DNA from: JAVJST01 sp965229715
GTDB taxonomy: Bacteria; Pseudomonadota; Alphaproteobacteria; Rhodospirillales; Casp-alpha2
Length of the DNA: 64,000 nucleotides
Assembly (NCBI GenBank): GCA_965229715.1
Contig: CBDDJL010000004.1
Location: forward strand, 930,001 to 994,000
Reading direction: 5' to 3'
Shown here: positions 45,432 to 54,248 of the stretch, piece by piece
How the letters are laid out: each line of letters starts with the position of its first letter
How positions within the stretch are numbered: position 1 is the first letter of the stretch
The notes under the pieces: generated by a model
Seen by the model: the letters and a program-made list of their open reading frames with translations, nothing else
The model's database searches: none
Told to the model about the DNA's origin: nothing
Position numbers and translations under genes: made by a program

Positions 45432-45824
45432 TCAGGCGGCAGGATTGTTCGGCAATGCTTTGGTCTCGTCATTGCCGGCGTCATCACCGATGACAGCGCG
45501 CGCCGCTTCGCGATTACGCTCGCGTTCCTGTTTCTCGAACTCGGCGATCTGTTCCTTGAGCCGGCGGTTTTCTGCCGCCAGTTCCTGACTCTGCCGTGTT
45601 TTCTGCCGCGCCTTCAGACGCGTCGCACCTGCCGCGGACCACGCGGCGACGCCGCCCCAGACGACACCGACGAGCGTGCCGCCGAAGATCACGCTGAACA
45701 GCGGAAGATCGATTTCGTAAGGCAAGGGCCAGAGATTGAGGGTCGTCATCCCGCGATTCACAACCGCAAAAACGATAATCAATGCGGCAACGGGAAGTAG
45801 GACGATCCAGGTGAGCAGTTTCAC
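45432..45824 (-). CDS. LapA-domain (lipopolysaccharide assembly protein A-like) membrane protein
   Basis: 130 residues. Two membrane helices (ILLPVAALIIVFAVVNRG and VIFGGTLVGVVWGGVAAW) enclose the LapA/DUF1049 motif around NLWPLPYEIDLPLF; a C-terminal charged coiled-coil tail (LAAENRRLKEQIAEFEKQE) faces the cytoplasm. In E. coli LapA works with LapB to control LpxC turnover. It follows ihfB, the usual alphaproteobacterial order sppA-ihfB-lapA-pyrF. Confidence 0.87.
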   Translation of the reverse strand: MKLLTWIVLLPVAALIIVFAVVNRGMTTLNLWPLPYEIDLPLFSVIFGGTLVGVVWGGVAAWSAAGATRLKARQKTRQSQELAAENRRLKEQIAEFEKQERERNREAARAVIGDDAGNDETKALPNNPAA

Positions 45825-45883
45825 GCCATGGTCCAGTCAATTAATCGGTTCAAAAGCCGGCGCCGCGCCGCCGTCGCGCGCGC

Positions 45884-46165
45884 TCAACTACGGTTGAGCT
45901 TTTCGCGCAACTGTTTGCCGGTCTTGAAATACGGAATGAACTTTTCCGATACGTGCACGGCCTCGCCGGTGCGCGGATTGCGGCCAATGCGCGCGCCCCG
46001 CTGCTTGACGGAGAATGCCCCAAACCCGCGCAATTCAACACGGTCGCCGCTGGCCAGCGCCGACGTAATTTCATCGAATATCGTCGAGACGATGCGCTCG
46101 ATGTCACGCTGAAAAAGATGCGGATTTGCGGCAGCCAGCCGAGCGATCAGTTCGGATTTCGTCAT
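45884..46165 (-). CDS. ihfB: Integration host factor subunit beta
   Basis: 93 residues from ATG 46165. A DNA-bending protein used in transcription, recombination and replication, active as a dimer with IhfA. The DNABII signature GFGAFSVKQRGARIGRNPRTGE includes the proline arm; MTKSELIARLAAANPHL is the typical start. A 13-residue upstream extension (to 46204) lacks family support. It sits after sppA and before lapA. Confidence 0.95.
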   Translation of the reverse strand: MTKSELIARLAAANPHLFQRDIERIVSTIFDEITSALASGDRVELRGFGAFSVKQRGARIGRNPRTGEAVHVSEKFIPYFKTGKQLREKLNRS

Positions 46166-46239
46166 CCCTGGGTTCCCCCTTACCGGCCCAACCCACGCCG
46201 GCATCCTGCCTCGGCACTCTCCGCGCTCGTTGGCATACC

Positions 46240-47142
46240 TTAAAAACCGAGTTGAGGGTGCCAGAGCGCAAGCACGCCGTCAAGTGTAAGCCTTTCTGAA
46301 AACAGTGCTTTTCCGACCAACCCGCTCAGTTGTTCAAGCTCGTCGACAGGCGTCACGTCGTGGAGCGGAAGCTCATCCGAGACATCGCGCGCCGCTTCCA
46401 ACCAGTCACGTGCATCGTCCACCCCGCCAATGTCGTCGACCAGGCCTGCCTGAAATGCCTGGCGGCCTGTATAAATTCGTCCGTCGGACAATGCCCTCGC
46501 ATCGGGTATCGACATTCGGCGGCGATCAGCCACCATATCGACGAACGAGCGGTGCAAATCCTCGATGACGCTCTCGATATTGGCTCGCGCCTCGTCCGAG
46601 AACGGCTCCATCGGGTTCGGCTGCGCCTTCAGAGGATCGCTCTTCACGATCTCGGGCTTGATACCCAGATTGTCGAGAAGCCCGGTCAGGTCGGCGGTCT
46701 GCAAAATGACGCCGATCGACCCGGTAACGGACCCGGAATGCGCGAAAATCCAGTCGGCGCCAAGTGCAGCCATGTAACCGCCGGACGCGCCAGTATCGGC
46801 AATCACGGCAACCACCGGTTTTTCAGCCGCGACGTGGCGAAGCGCACCGTAGAGTTCCTCGCTGGCGACGAAAGCGCCGCCCGGGCTGTCGATACCGACA
46901 ACGAGGGCGCGCGCCTCCGTGTCGTCGGCGACATCACCGATTGCGTCGAGCCGCTCGTCGTCGCGGAGAATAATCCCGTCAATGGCGACATAAGCGACGT
47001 AGGGCTCATCGGTCGGAATATCGAAACGCGAGAACGCCGCGCCGGCCGCCGCGATAACGGCGACGACCGCGACGATGCGCCAGAACGTCAAACCGCGCTT
47101 GAGGCGGCGTCGGTCGAGAATACGATCGGTTTCAGCACTCAT
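46240..47142 (-). CDS. sppA: Signal peptide peptidase SppA
   Basis: 300 residues, short SppA form. One N-terminal membrane anchor (IVAVVAVIAAAGAAF, residues ~23-37), active domain outside. The serine is Ser120 in DTGASGGYMAA, and the general-base lysine is probably Lys172 in SDPLKAQPN; GSVTGSIGVI is the conserved run between. It degrades cleaved signal peptides in the membrane. It follows rpsA, whose terminator lies between them. Confidence 0.94.
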   Translation of the reverse strand: MSAETDRILDRRRLKRGLTFWRIVAVVAVIAAAGAAFSRFDIPTDEPYVAYVAIDGIILRDDERLDAIGDVADDTEARALVVGIDSPGGAFVASEELYGALRHVAAEKPVVAVIADTGASGGYMAALGADWIFAHSGSVTGSIGVILQTADLTGLLDNLGIKPEIVKSDPLKAQPNPMEPFSDEARANIESVIEDLHRSFVDMVADRRRMSIPDARALSDGRIYTGRQAFQAGLVDDIGGVDDARDWLEAARDVSDELPLHDVTPVDELEQLSGLVGKALFSERLTLDGVLALWHPQLGF

Positions 47143-47179
47143 GACGGTTCAATCCTTGCGCCGTGGAATGCGGAACGAA

Positions 47180-47214
47180 GAGAAACGGCGGCAACCACGC
47201 GGGCCGCCGCCGTT
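47180..47214 (-). terminator. Probable terminator after rpsA
   Basis: Read on the reverse strand, AACGGCGGC pairs with GCCGCCGTT around a ~13-base loop and is followed by TCTCTT; it begins just after the rpsA stop. The T-run is weak, so termination may be partial and allow read-through into sppA. Confidence 0.65.
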
Positions 47215-47220
47215 TTCCGA

Positions 47221-49119
47221 TTACGCGTCCTTGGCGTCTTCCTTGGCCTCGCCGCCATCGCCGGCGTCCGCTTCGTCGGAAGCCTCAGGGGCTTCGGAGG
47301 CTTCGGCGTCGTCGGCATCCTTCGCCTTGGCTTTCTTGGCCTTCGGTTTCGCCTTGGCTTTGGCCTTCGGTTTTTCTTCCTCGGCCGGCTCTTCGCTGCC
47401 GACTTCCTCCTGCTTCTGCTTCAACGCAGCGCCGAGGATATCGCCGAGGCTGGCGCCCGAGTCGGACGATCCGTAATCCGCCATCGCCTGCTTTTCTTCC
47501 TCGACCTCGCGGGCCTTGATGGAAAGCGTCAGCTTGCGCGACTTGGCATCGACCTGGGTCACCTTGGCGTCGACCTTTTCGCCGGCGGCGAAACGGTCCG
47601 GCCGCTGTTCGGAGCGGTCGCGCGACAGATCAGACTTGCGAATGAAGCCCGGAATGTCGTCGTTGACCGTGACCTCGATGCCGCCGCTGGTGACGTTGGT
47701 CACCGTGCAGGTAACCACCGCGCCCTTGCGAACGTCGGAGAGCGCGGCGCCGACGGTGTCTTCCGTGAGCTGCTTGATACCGAGGCTGACCCGTTCCTTT
47801 TCGACGTCGACGTCGAGCACCTTGGCCTTGACCATGTCACCCTTGTTGTACTCGGTGATGGCCTGCTCGCCCGGGGTATCCCACGAGATGTCGGAGAGGT
47901 GAACCATGCCGTCGATTTCGCCGGCAAGACCGATGAACAGACCGAACTCGGTGATGTTCTTGATCTCGCCTTCGACTTCGGTGCCGGCCGGGAAGTTGGC
48001 GAGGAAGTCGTCCCACGGGTTCTCCATGCACTGCTTGAGACCCAGCGAGATGCGGCGCTTGTCGGAGTCCACGTCGAGCACCATGACCTCGACTTCCTGG
48101 CTGGTCGAAACGATCTTGCCCGGGTGCACGTTCTTCTTGGTCCAGCTCATCTCGGAGACGTGGACAAGACCTTCGACACCGGCTTCGAGTTCGACGAAGG
48201 CGCCGTAGTCGGTGATGTTGGTGACCCGGCCCGTGAACTTGCCGCCGACCGGATACTTGGCGGCGACACCGTCCCACGGATCCGCCGCCAGCTGCTTCAT
48301 GCCGAGCGAAATGCGCTGGGTTTCGGCGTTGAAGCGAATGACCTGGACCTGAACGGTTTCGCCGATCTGCAGCGCTTCCGACGGATGGTTGATGCGCTTC
48401 CAGGCGATGTCGGTCACGTGCAGCAGGCCGTCGATACCGCCGAGGTCGACGAAGGCGCCGTAGTCGGTGATATTCTTGACCACGCCTTCGAGCACCTGGC
48501 CTTCGGTCAGGTTCGAAATCAATTCCGAACGCTCGGCCGAGCGGGTTTCCTCGAGCACGGCACGGCGCGATACGACGATGTTGTTGCGCTGCTGATCCAT
48601 CTTGAGGATCTGGAACGGCTGCGGCGTACCCATCAACGGGCCGACGTCGCGCACCGGGCGGATATCGACCTGCGAGCCGGGCAGGAACGCCACGGCGCCG
48701 GAGAGATCGACGATGAAGCCGCCCTTGACGCGGCCGAAGATCGTTCCGGTGACCTTCTCGCCCTTGTTGAACGACTTTTCGAGATCGAGCCAGGCTTCCT
48801 CGCGGCGGGCGCGTTCACGGCTGAGCCGGATCATGCCTTCGCGGTCTTCGAAGCGCTCGACGAACACATCGACCTTGTCGCCGGCCTTGAGCTCGGACTC
48901 CTGACCGGGCGATGCGAATTCCTTGAGGGGGACGCGGCCTTCGGACTTGAGACCGACGTCGATCGTCGCAACGTCGCCGTCTACGGAGACGACGGTGCCT
49001 TTAACGACCTGACCTTCGATGCCGTCGTCGCTGAACGTCTCGTCCAGCATAGCGGCAAAATCTTCAGTGATGACGGGGGCTGCGTCTTCGGCAGACGCAT
49101 TGGTATCGGCAGGAGCCAT
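47221..49119 (-). CDS. rpsA: 30S ribosomal protein S1
   Basis: 632 residues, slightly long. Six S1 RNA-binding domains follow one another; repeats such as GLLHVTDIAWKRINHPSEAL, GLVHVSEMSWTKKNVHPGK and GMVHLSDISWDTPGEQA mark domains 3-5. It unwinds and holds mRNA on the 30S subunit. The last ~80 residues are an Ala/Glu/Lys-rich low-complexity tail (e.g. AKAKAKPKAKKAKAKDADD) as in many alphaproteobacteria. The start follows a GAAAGGATACC-like leader. It lies between cmk and sppA. Confidence 0.97.
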   Translation of the reverse strand: MAPADTNASAEDAAPVITEDFAAMLDETFSDDGIEGQVVKGTVVSVDGDVATIDVGLKSEGRVPLKEFASPGQESELKAGDKVDVFVERFEDREGMIRLSRERARREEAWLDLEKSFNKGEKVTGTIFGRVKGGFIVDLSGAVAFLPGSQVDIRPVRDVGPLMGTPQPFQILKMDQQRNNIVVSRRAVLEETRSAERSELISNLTEGQVLEGVVKNITDYGAFVDLGGIDGLLHVTDIAWKRINHPSEALQIGETVQVQVIRFNAETQRISLGMKQLAADPWDGVAAKYPVGGKFTGRVTNITDYGAFVELEAGVEGLVHVSEMSWTKKNVHPGKIVSTSQEVEVMVLDVDSDKRRISLGLKQCMENPWDDFLANFPAGTEVEGEIKNITEFGLFIGLAGEIDGMVHLSDISWDTPGEQAITEYNKGDMVKAKVLDVDVEKERVSLGIKQLTEDTVGAALSDVRKGAVVTCTVTNVTSGGIEVTVNDDIPGFIRKSDLSRDRSEQRPDRFAAGEKVDAKVTQVDAKSRKLTLSIKAREVEEEKQAMADYGSSDSGASLGDILGAALKQKQEEVGSEEPAEEEKPKAKAKAKPKAKKAKAKDADDAEASEAPEASDEADAGDGGEAKEDAKDA

Positions 49120-49239
49120 AAGCTCGGTATCCTTTCTATCGTCATATTCAGGCCAGCCGGTTGGTTCCGGCGGTCTTTGACAAAATGAAGGGCGTGACGA
49201 TTTTTCGTCCTTGCCCGGTGATAATCGTGTTCTGGACCG

Positions 49240-49905
49240 CTACTGCGGCCGCTTGGAATTGATGAAGGTCATGACCTCGGCGAATACGCCGTCGGCATCA
49301 AGATCGCTGGTATCGAGCTCGAATGCGTCACTGGCCGGCTTCATCGGTGCGGTCGCCCGCCCCGTATCGCGTTCGTCACGCGCCTTCAGGTCTCCCAAAA
49401 CGCGCGCATATATAACGGCCTGTCCTTTGCCCTGCAACTCCTTAAAGCGGCGGTCGGCACGGACCTCGACAGACGCCGAAACGAAGAGTTTCACGTCTGC
49501 ATCCGGACAAACGACCGTGCCGATGTCGCGGCCGTCGAGGATCGCCCCCGACTTGCCGTCCGGCGGGTTTGCGGCGAAGCGGCGCTGAAACGCCAGCAAC
49601 TCGGCGCGCACGTCGGGCATGACGGCGACCTTTGACGCCGCATCGGCAACGGTTTCGTTGCGGAGCGCGCTCTCGTCGATTTTCGTCATATCGAGGTTTC
49701 TGGCGGCATCGAGCGCCGCTGCCGGGTCGGCCGGGTCGCCGCCGGCTTCCAGCACCGCAAAGCCGGTCGCCCGGTAAATCAGGCCGGTATCGAGCACCGC
49801 CATGTCGAAGGCGTCCGCGAGCCGGTTTGCCAGCGTGCCCTTGCCGGCGCCCGCCGGCCCGTCGATGGCAATGACGCGCGGCCAGGTGTCCTGATTCTCG
49901 GCCAT
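49240..49905 (-). CDS. cmk: Cytidylate kinase
   Basis: 221 residues from ATG 49905, one base into the aroA stop (TGATG). It phosphorylates CMP and dCMP. P-loop AIDGPAGAGKGTLANRL, the lid/NMP site LDTGLIYRATGF and the signature DGRDIGTVVCPDADVKLFV are all present. It is the usual partner of aroA and rpsA in this order. Confidence 0.96.
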   Translation of the reverse strand: MAENQDTWPRVIAIDGPAGAGKGTLANRLADAFDMAVLDTGLIYRATGFAVLEAGGDPADPAAALDAARNLDMTKIDESALRNETVADAASKVAVMPDVRAELLAFQRRFAANPPDGKSGAILDGRDIGTVVCPDADVKLFVSASVEVRADRRFKELQGKGQAVIYARVLGDLKARDERDTGRATAPMKPASDAFELDTSDLDADGVFAEVMTFINSKRPQ

Positions 49906-51248
49906 CAAACCCCTCCCATATCGGCGCCGAGTCCGTTCATCAGCGCGACGAAACCCGGAAAACTGGTGGCGATCGGCGATCCGTCATCGACGGCGACGGT
50001 TTCCCGCGCCGCCATGCCCATGACGAGAAACGCCATGGCGATCCGGTGATCGAGCGACACGGCGACGGTCATGCCGCCCCTTGGAGCTCCCTGGGGCGCC
50101 TCGCCGGCGCCGTGAACCGCCAGCCAGTCCTCGCCCTGCTCGACCCGGACGCCGGCCGCCTCAAGCCCCGCCGCCACGGTCGCCAGGCGGTCGCTTTCCT
50201 TGACCCGCAACTCACCGATGCCGGTCATCCGCGTCACGCCGTTGGCAAAGGCCGCGGCCACCGCGAGCACCGGATACTCGTCGATCATCGAGGGAGCCCG
50301 TTCGGGCGGCACGTCGATGCCCGTCAGCGGTCCGGCCAAGACCGTGATATCGGCGACCGGCTCGCCCGCCGCGTCACGCCGGTTGGCGATCGAAATCGCC
50401 GCACCCATTTCCTGCAGGCAGTCGAGAATGCCGGTGCGAAGCTCATTAACGCCAACACCCGCGACTGTCAGATTGGATCCGGGCACCAGCGCAGCCGCAA
50501 CCAGCGGGAATGCCGCAGACGAGATATCGCCCGGCACGTCGACGGCCGACGCCGTCAGTTCCGGTCGGCCGGTGATGGCGATCCGCCGCCCGCCGTTTTG
50601 CAAAATCTCGGTTTCGATCTCGGCGCCGAAGTGCGCCAGCATCCGCTCCGAATGATCGCGCGTCGGTACTGGCTCGATCACCGTCGTACGGCCGGCCGTG
50701 TTCAGCCCGGCCAGCAGGATCGCAGACTTGACCTGCGCCGAAGCGACCGGCAATTCGTACTCGATGGGGATCAGTTCGTCGGAACCGATCACGGTGAGCG
50801 GCATGCGGCCGCCGTCACGGGCGACGAACTGTGCACCCATTTTTTCGAGCGGCGTCATGACGCGTTGCATCGGCCGCCCGTTGAGCGAGGCGTCGCCGCT
50901 CATGGCGGCGCGCATCGGGTGCGCAGCGACGAGGCCCATCATCAGGCGTGCGGCAGTGCCGGAATTACCCATGTCGAGAACCCCAGCGGGCTCGGCCAGC
51001 CCGCCGACGCCGCGTCCGGTAATGCGCCATTGGCCGCCGGGCGCCATCGGTCGTTCGACAATCGCGCCCATTTGCTCGACGGCAGCCGCCGTCGCCAATA
51101 CGTCCTCGCCCTCGAGAAGTCCGTTGATCTCCGTGGTGCCGACGGCGGACGCGCCGAGCAGCACGGCGCGGTGCGAAATCGATTTGTCCCCGGGCACGGA
51201 AACGACGCCGGAAAGCGGGGCTGATCTGCTGGATCGGAGTGCGGTCAA
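49905..51248 (-). CDS. aroA: 3-phosphoshikimate 1-carboxyvinyltransferase (EPSP synthase)
   Basis: 447 residues. Shikimate-pathway enzyme and glyphosate target. PGDKSISHRAVLLGASAVG is the substrate-binding start; LDMGNSGTAARLMMGL carries the loop where class I enzymes have GNAGTAMR, so the NSGTAAR form points to the less glyphosate-sensitive class II. RVKESDRLATV and DHRIAMAFLVMG follow. It heads the reverse-strand block, back to back with the TIGR02300 gene (217 bp between). Confidence 0.96.
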   Translation of the reverse strand: MTALRSSRSAPLSGVVSVPGDKSISHRAVLLGASAVGTTEINGLLEGEDVLATAAAVEQMGAIVERPMAPGGQWRITGRGVGGLAEPAGVLDMGNSGTAARLMMGLVAAHPMRAAMSGDASLNGRPMQRVMTPLEKMGAQFVARDGGRMPLTVIGSDELIPIEYELPVASAQVKSAILLAGLNTAGRTTVIEPVPTRDHSERMLAHFGAEIETEILQNGGRRIAITGRPELTASAVDVPGDISSAAFPLVAAALVPGSNLTVAGVGVNELRTGILDCLQEMGAAISIANRRDAAGEPVADITVLAGPLTGIDVPPERAPSMIDEYPVLAVAAAFANGVTRMTGIGELRVKESDRLATVAAGLEAAGVRVEQGEDWLAVHGAGEAPQGAPRGGMTVAVSLDHRIAMAFLVMGMAARETVAVDDGSPIATSFPGFVALMNGLGADMGGV

Positions 51249-51465
51249 GACGGTCGTCCGGCGGCGGGTTAGCGCAACGTGCTTTCAGGGGCCGTGTCTT
51301 ACACCAAAGCCCGGCGGCTGCACAGTCTGCAATCGACCGTCCGCAATCGACGGGCGATTTCATCGGTCCGGCATCAATTTCATTTTGACAGCCTCCGCCG
51401 AAATGGCTAAACGCAGCCCTTCGCCGAGCCCGTCACCTGTTCGAACATCATTCCGGAGACCGACC

Positions 51466-51822
51466 GTGGCAAAACCTGAATGGGGCACCAAACACACGTG
51501 CCCGAGCTGCAGCGCCAAGTTTTACGACATGAAGCGCAATCCGATCATCTGCCCGAGCTGCGAGTCCGAAGTCGTCGCCCAGCCGGTACTCAAGTCGCGC
51601 CGCCCGGCGCCCGAAGTGAAGGCGCCCGAGCCGAAGCCCGAGCCGAAGAAGCCGACGCCCGAGGAATCGGACGATTCCGAGGACGATGCGCTCGACACTG
51701 ACGACGACATCGTGCTCGAAGACGACGACGATGACGACGACGACCTGATCGAGGATACGTCCGATCTCGACGACGACGCGGACGTCGCGGTGGTCGCCGA
51801 GAAGGACGACGACGATACCTAA
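51466..51822 (+). CDS. TIGR02300-type acidic zinc-ribbon protein
   Basis: 118 residues from a GTG start with GGAGA upstream. The N-terminal ~45 residues form a two-CxxC zinc ribbon (HTCPSCSAKFYDMKRNP and IICPSCESE). The rest is a proline/lysine linker and a long aspartate/glutamate run. The family is restricted to alphaproteobacteria, always near aroA; the function is not known, though the ribbon-plus-acidic tail suggests a nucleic-acid or protein binding role. Confidence 0.87.
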   Translation: MAKPEWGTKHTCPSCSAKFYDMKRNPIICPSCESEVVAQPVLKSRRPAPEVKAPEPKPEPKKPTPEESDDSEDDALDTDDDIVLEDDDDDDDDLIEDTSDLDDDADVAVVAEKDDDDT

Positions 51823-51962
51823 TGCGGGTTTCGAGGCGCGGGCGGTGAGGCGTTTTTGACTTGCGCCCGAACCGCCCGCTCCCTTAATGTCCCGCGCGCC
51901 GCGGTGGGAAATCCCAAACCCGCCGGCCGGTCCGCCGGCACCGCGCGCAACACACCGAAGAT

Positions 51963-52038
<76 letters not shown>

Positions 52039-52077
52039 CTCCCCAGAACTTATTTCGGTACTGCACCATACACCTGA

Positions 52078-52112
52078 GCGCGCTTGGGGGTGGTTGGGTT
52101 GGCCAAGCGCGC
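52078..52112 (+). other. Inverted repeat downstream of tRNA-Ala
   Basis: GCGCGCTTGG and CCAAGCGCGC around a 15-base loop, 40 bp after the tRNA. No T-run follows, so it may be a weak terminator or processing signal. Confidence 0.6.
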
Positions 52113-52194
52113 CCGCTGCGACCGAGATCTTTCCTCCTACCGACCCGCCCGTCTAACATCCGGATCATGAGAGACCTGAAGGAGATTCGCCGCC

Positions 52195-52722
52195 ATGGCG
52201 CTCACCGGTGAGCAACCCGGCGTGTTACGCGGCATCGCTGCCGCCATGCTACTGACCGTACTGTCGTTACTCGCCGCGATACTGACGGATGTCTTTCCAC
52301 TGCCGGTGACAGACTCGCCCGCCGAGCGCGCGGGCTTCGCCGCGTCATGGGCGATCCTCGTCGTTGTCTGGTTGGTGGTGGCCGTCGGTTCACTGGCCCG
52401 TCACCGGTTTTTCAATCCGGGTGACATCGGCGGAAGCGGCCTCGCCGACGACTCGCAGGCGGCGAAGGTCAAACAGGCCTACCTTCAGAACACCCTGGAA
52501 CAGGTTGTCCTGGCGGCTGTCGTCTACGGCATGGCAGCCGTTCTTCTGCCGGTCGCGTGGTTATCGTCGATCCCCGCGGCAGCCATCCTGTTCGCCGTCG
52601 GGCGGGTACTCTTCCGCGCACGCTACGAGAAGGGAGCAGCGGCCCGGGCCCTGGGTTTCGGATTGACGTTCTATCCCACCGTCGCGCTGCTGGTCGTCGT
52701 GATCGTCGCCGTCTTCACTTAA
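52195..52722 (+). CDS. MAPEG-family membrane protein
   Basis: 175 residues, four membrane helices. Between helices 1 and 2 comes KQAYLQNTLEQVVLAAVVYG, the MAPEG Glu/Asn motif, then GRVLFRARYEKGAAARALGFGLTFYPT, a well-kept C-terminal run. Possible glutathione-dependent membrane enzyme; substrate unknown. It is longer than the 29351 member and not closely like it. GGAG precedes ATG 52195. The stop overlaps the convergent Rieske gene by four bases. Confidence 0.85.
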   Translation: MALTGEQPGVLRGIAAAMLLTVLSLLAAILTDVFPLPVTDSPAERAGFAASWAILVVVWLVVAVGSLARHRFFNPGDIGGSGLADDSQAAKVKQAYLQNTLEQVVLAAVVYGMAAVLLPVAWLSSIPAAAILFAVGRVLFRARYEKGAAARALGFGLTFYPTVALLVVVIVAVFT

Positions 52723-53849
52723 GCCGCCACCACCGGTAACAGCTTGCCCGCCACGTACCGGTGCAAATCCCGCACGCAGCCCTCGAACGCCGCCGGCGCC
52801 AGCGGCCCGGGCGTGTAATGCGCGGACCTGAGGCCGCGCCCCAATTCATTCAACACGATCTTGTCCTCGGCCATGGTGCGGTCGAACAGTTCCAGCGACC
52901 AGTCGATATCCTCGTCGGTGCCGTAGTCCTCGTGAAAGAACATGGCGAGACGAACCCGCACGGTTTCCGGCGTTTTCGGCTCTACACAGAGGAACGAGCA
53001 GGCATCGCTGGCACCGCCGATCAGCAGGTTCGGGGTGACGGCGGCCATGACGCAGGTATCGATCTGTTCCCGGGTCAGGTCGGCATGGCCGATCCTTTTT
53101 CGGTTCATCCCCGGGGCGAAGCCGACGTTGTAGCCGAAGTAACCGTCGCCAGGTTCAAAATGCTCGCAGAGTCCGGTCGGTGTGACGTCGCCCAATCCCC
53201 TGGCGTGAAGATGCGTCAGGTGATAGCCCTCCATGAAGTTTTCGACGAGCAGTTTCCAGTTCGTGTTCCAGACTTCCCAGCCGATGAAGCGGGTCTGCAT
53301 GTCCTCGAAATGATAGGGCGCGATCCGCTTCGAGAGCGGCTCCAGGCGATCGGAAATCGACGCCGCATCCGGGTCCGTGTTGACGAAGATGAAGCCGTGC
53401 CAGACCTCGCAGGCGAACTGCGGCAGGCGGCATTCGCGTTTGTCGAACGTCGGGTGATCGGCGATGTGGGGCGCCCCGATCAGCTGGCCCGTACTGTCGT
53501 AGGTCCAGGCATGATACGGGCACACCAGACGCTTTGCGCGACCGGTATCCTTGAGCAGCGGCATCGCCCGATGGCGGCACACGTTGGAAAGCGCCCGAAC
53601 CTCGCCGTCTTCGCCGCGAATGGCGACGACCGGCTCGTCGAGAATGTCATAGGTCAGATAATCGCCCGCTGACGGGATCTCGTCGGCGCGGCCGACACAG
53701 GTCCAGGCATCCCGGAACAGATGGCGCTTCTCGAGATCGAGAACATCCGCGGACAGATAGAACGCGCCCGGCATGGCGCGTGCATCGTCGTACCCGCCGG
53801 CTTCGGCGGCCATCAGGGCCCCGATGACGTTGTCCGGAACCGCTCCCAT
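52719..53849 (-). CDS. Rieske non-heme iron oxygenase, alpha-subunit type
   Basis: 376 residues from ATG 53849 (MGAVPDNVIGAL); a further 19 residues upstream look non-coding. The Rieske 2Fe-2S site is CRHRAMPLL with CPYHAWTYD. The mononuclear iron site has the NFMEGYHLTHLHARG run with the two histidines, and an Asp later. Enzymes of this shape hydroxylate or demethylate aromatics, quaternary amines or carnitine-type substrates. No reductase or beta subunit gene is adjacent, so it must use electron donors from elsewhere. Monocistronic; the gap to hyuA upstream holds repeats. Confidence 0.9.
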   Translation of the reverse strand: MGAVPDNVIGALMAAEAGGYDDARAMPGAFYLSADVLDLEKRHLFRDAWTCVGRADEIPSAGDYLTYDILDEPVVAIRGEDGEVRALSNVCRHRAMPLLKDTGRAKRLVCPYHAWTYDSTGQLIGAPHIADHPTFDKRECRLPQFACEVWHGFIFVNTDPDAASISDRLEPLSKRIAPYHFEDMQTRFIGWEVWNTNWKLLVENFMEGYHLTHLHARGLGDVTPTGLCEHFEPGDGYFGYNVGFAPGMNRKRIGHADLTREQIDTCVMAAVTPNLLIGGASDACSFLCVEPKTPETVRVRLAMFFHEDYGTDEDIDWSLELFDRTMAEDKIVLNELGRGLRSAHYTPGPLAPAAFEGCVRDLHRYVAGKLLPVVAA

Positions 53850-54008
53850 CGCGTTCTCCCGATCCGCTGTCACCGACAGGTTAGGACTGCCGGGGCGCAC
53901 ACTCAATCATCGAACGGCGACACCGCGAGGCGTACGGGCCTCTTGCGTTTCCCAATTGACAGAAAATCAAATCGGTCGCAGTGTCTGATCCGTTCGTAAC
54001 CAGGGCCT

Positions 54009-54044
54009 GATCGTTTCGGGTTGACGCAACCTGAAACGTGAATC
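54009..54044. repeat. Interspersed repeat, copy 2
   Basis: GATCGTTTCGGGTTGA-CGC-AACCTGAAACGTGAATC; arms identical to 45285-45331 but with a three-base loop, so the hairpin is tighter. Sits in the divergent promoter gap of the Rieske and hyu operons. Confidence 0.82.
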
Positions 54045-54063
54045 ACTCCCTGAAACTATAAGA

Positions 54064-54083
54064 CAGAGTGCGCGCGCACTCTG
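54064..54083. promoter_or_regulatory. 20-bp perfect palindrome upstream of the hyu operon
   Basis: CAGAGTGCGC|GCGCACTCTG, no spacer; typical of a homodimeric repressor or activator site. It lies 165 bp before the hyuA ATG and 20 bp after the repeat. No regulator gene is adjacent. Confidence 0.5.
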
Positions 54084-54248
54084 GGGACGGGACGAGACGC
54101 CATGAGCTCTCGCGTTTCAGAGACCATCCAATTGGGCCGCCGCGCGACGGGGTGCGATCTCGTCGTCTGAACCGGGCTTTCGCGAACGTTCATCCGTTGT
54201 CTCCGGCGCGCTGCGCCGATCCCCGCGACCCAAGCCCGAGTTCCCGTC

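Larger units (their letters stand above)
53850..54248. other. 399-bp divergent gap between the Rieske and hyuA genes
   Basis: No gene. It holds the interspersed repeat (54009-54044) and a 20-bp perfect palindrome (54064-54083), and must carry promoters for both flanking operons; none was clear. Confidence 0.6.

Noticed and set aside
46330..49188. 952-residue forward frame opposite rpsA, ihfB and sppA
   Set aside because: Antisense frame of GC-rich coding DNA; it is rich in Arg, Asp and Val from reversed codons and lies over well-identified genes.
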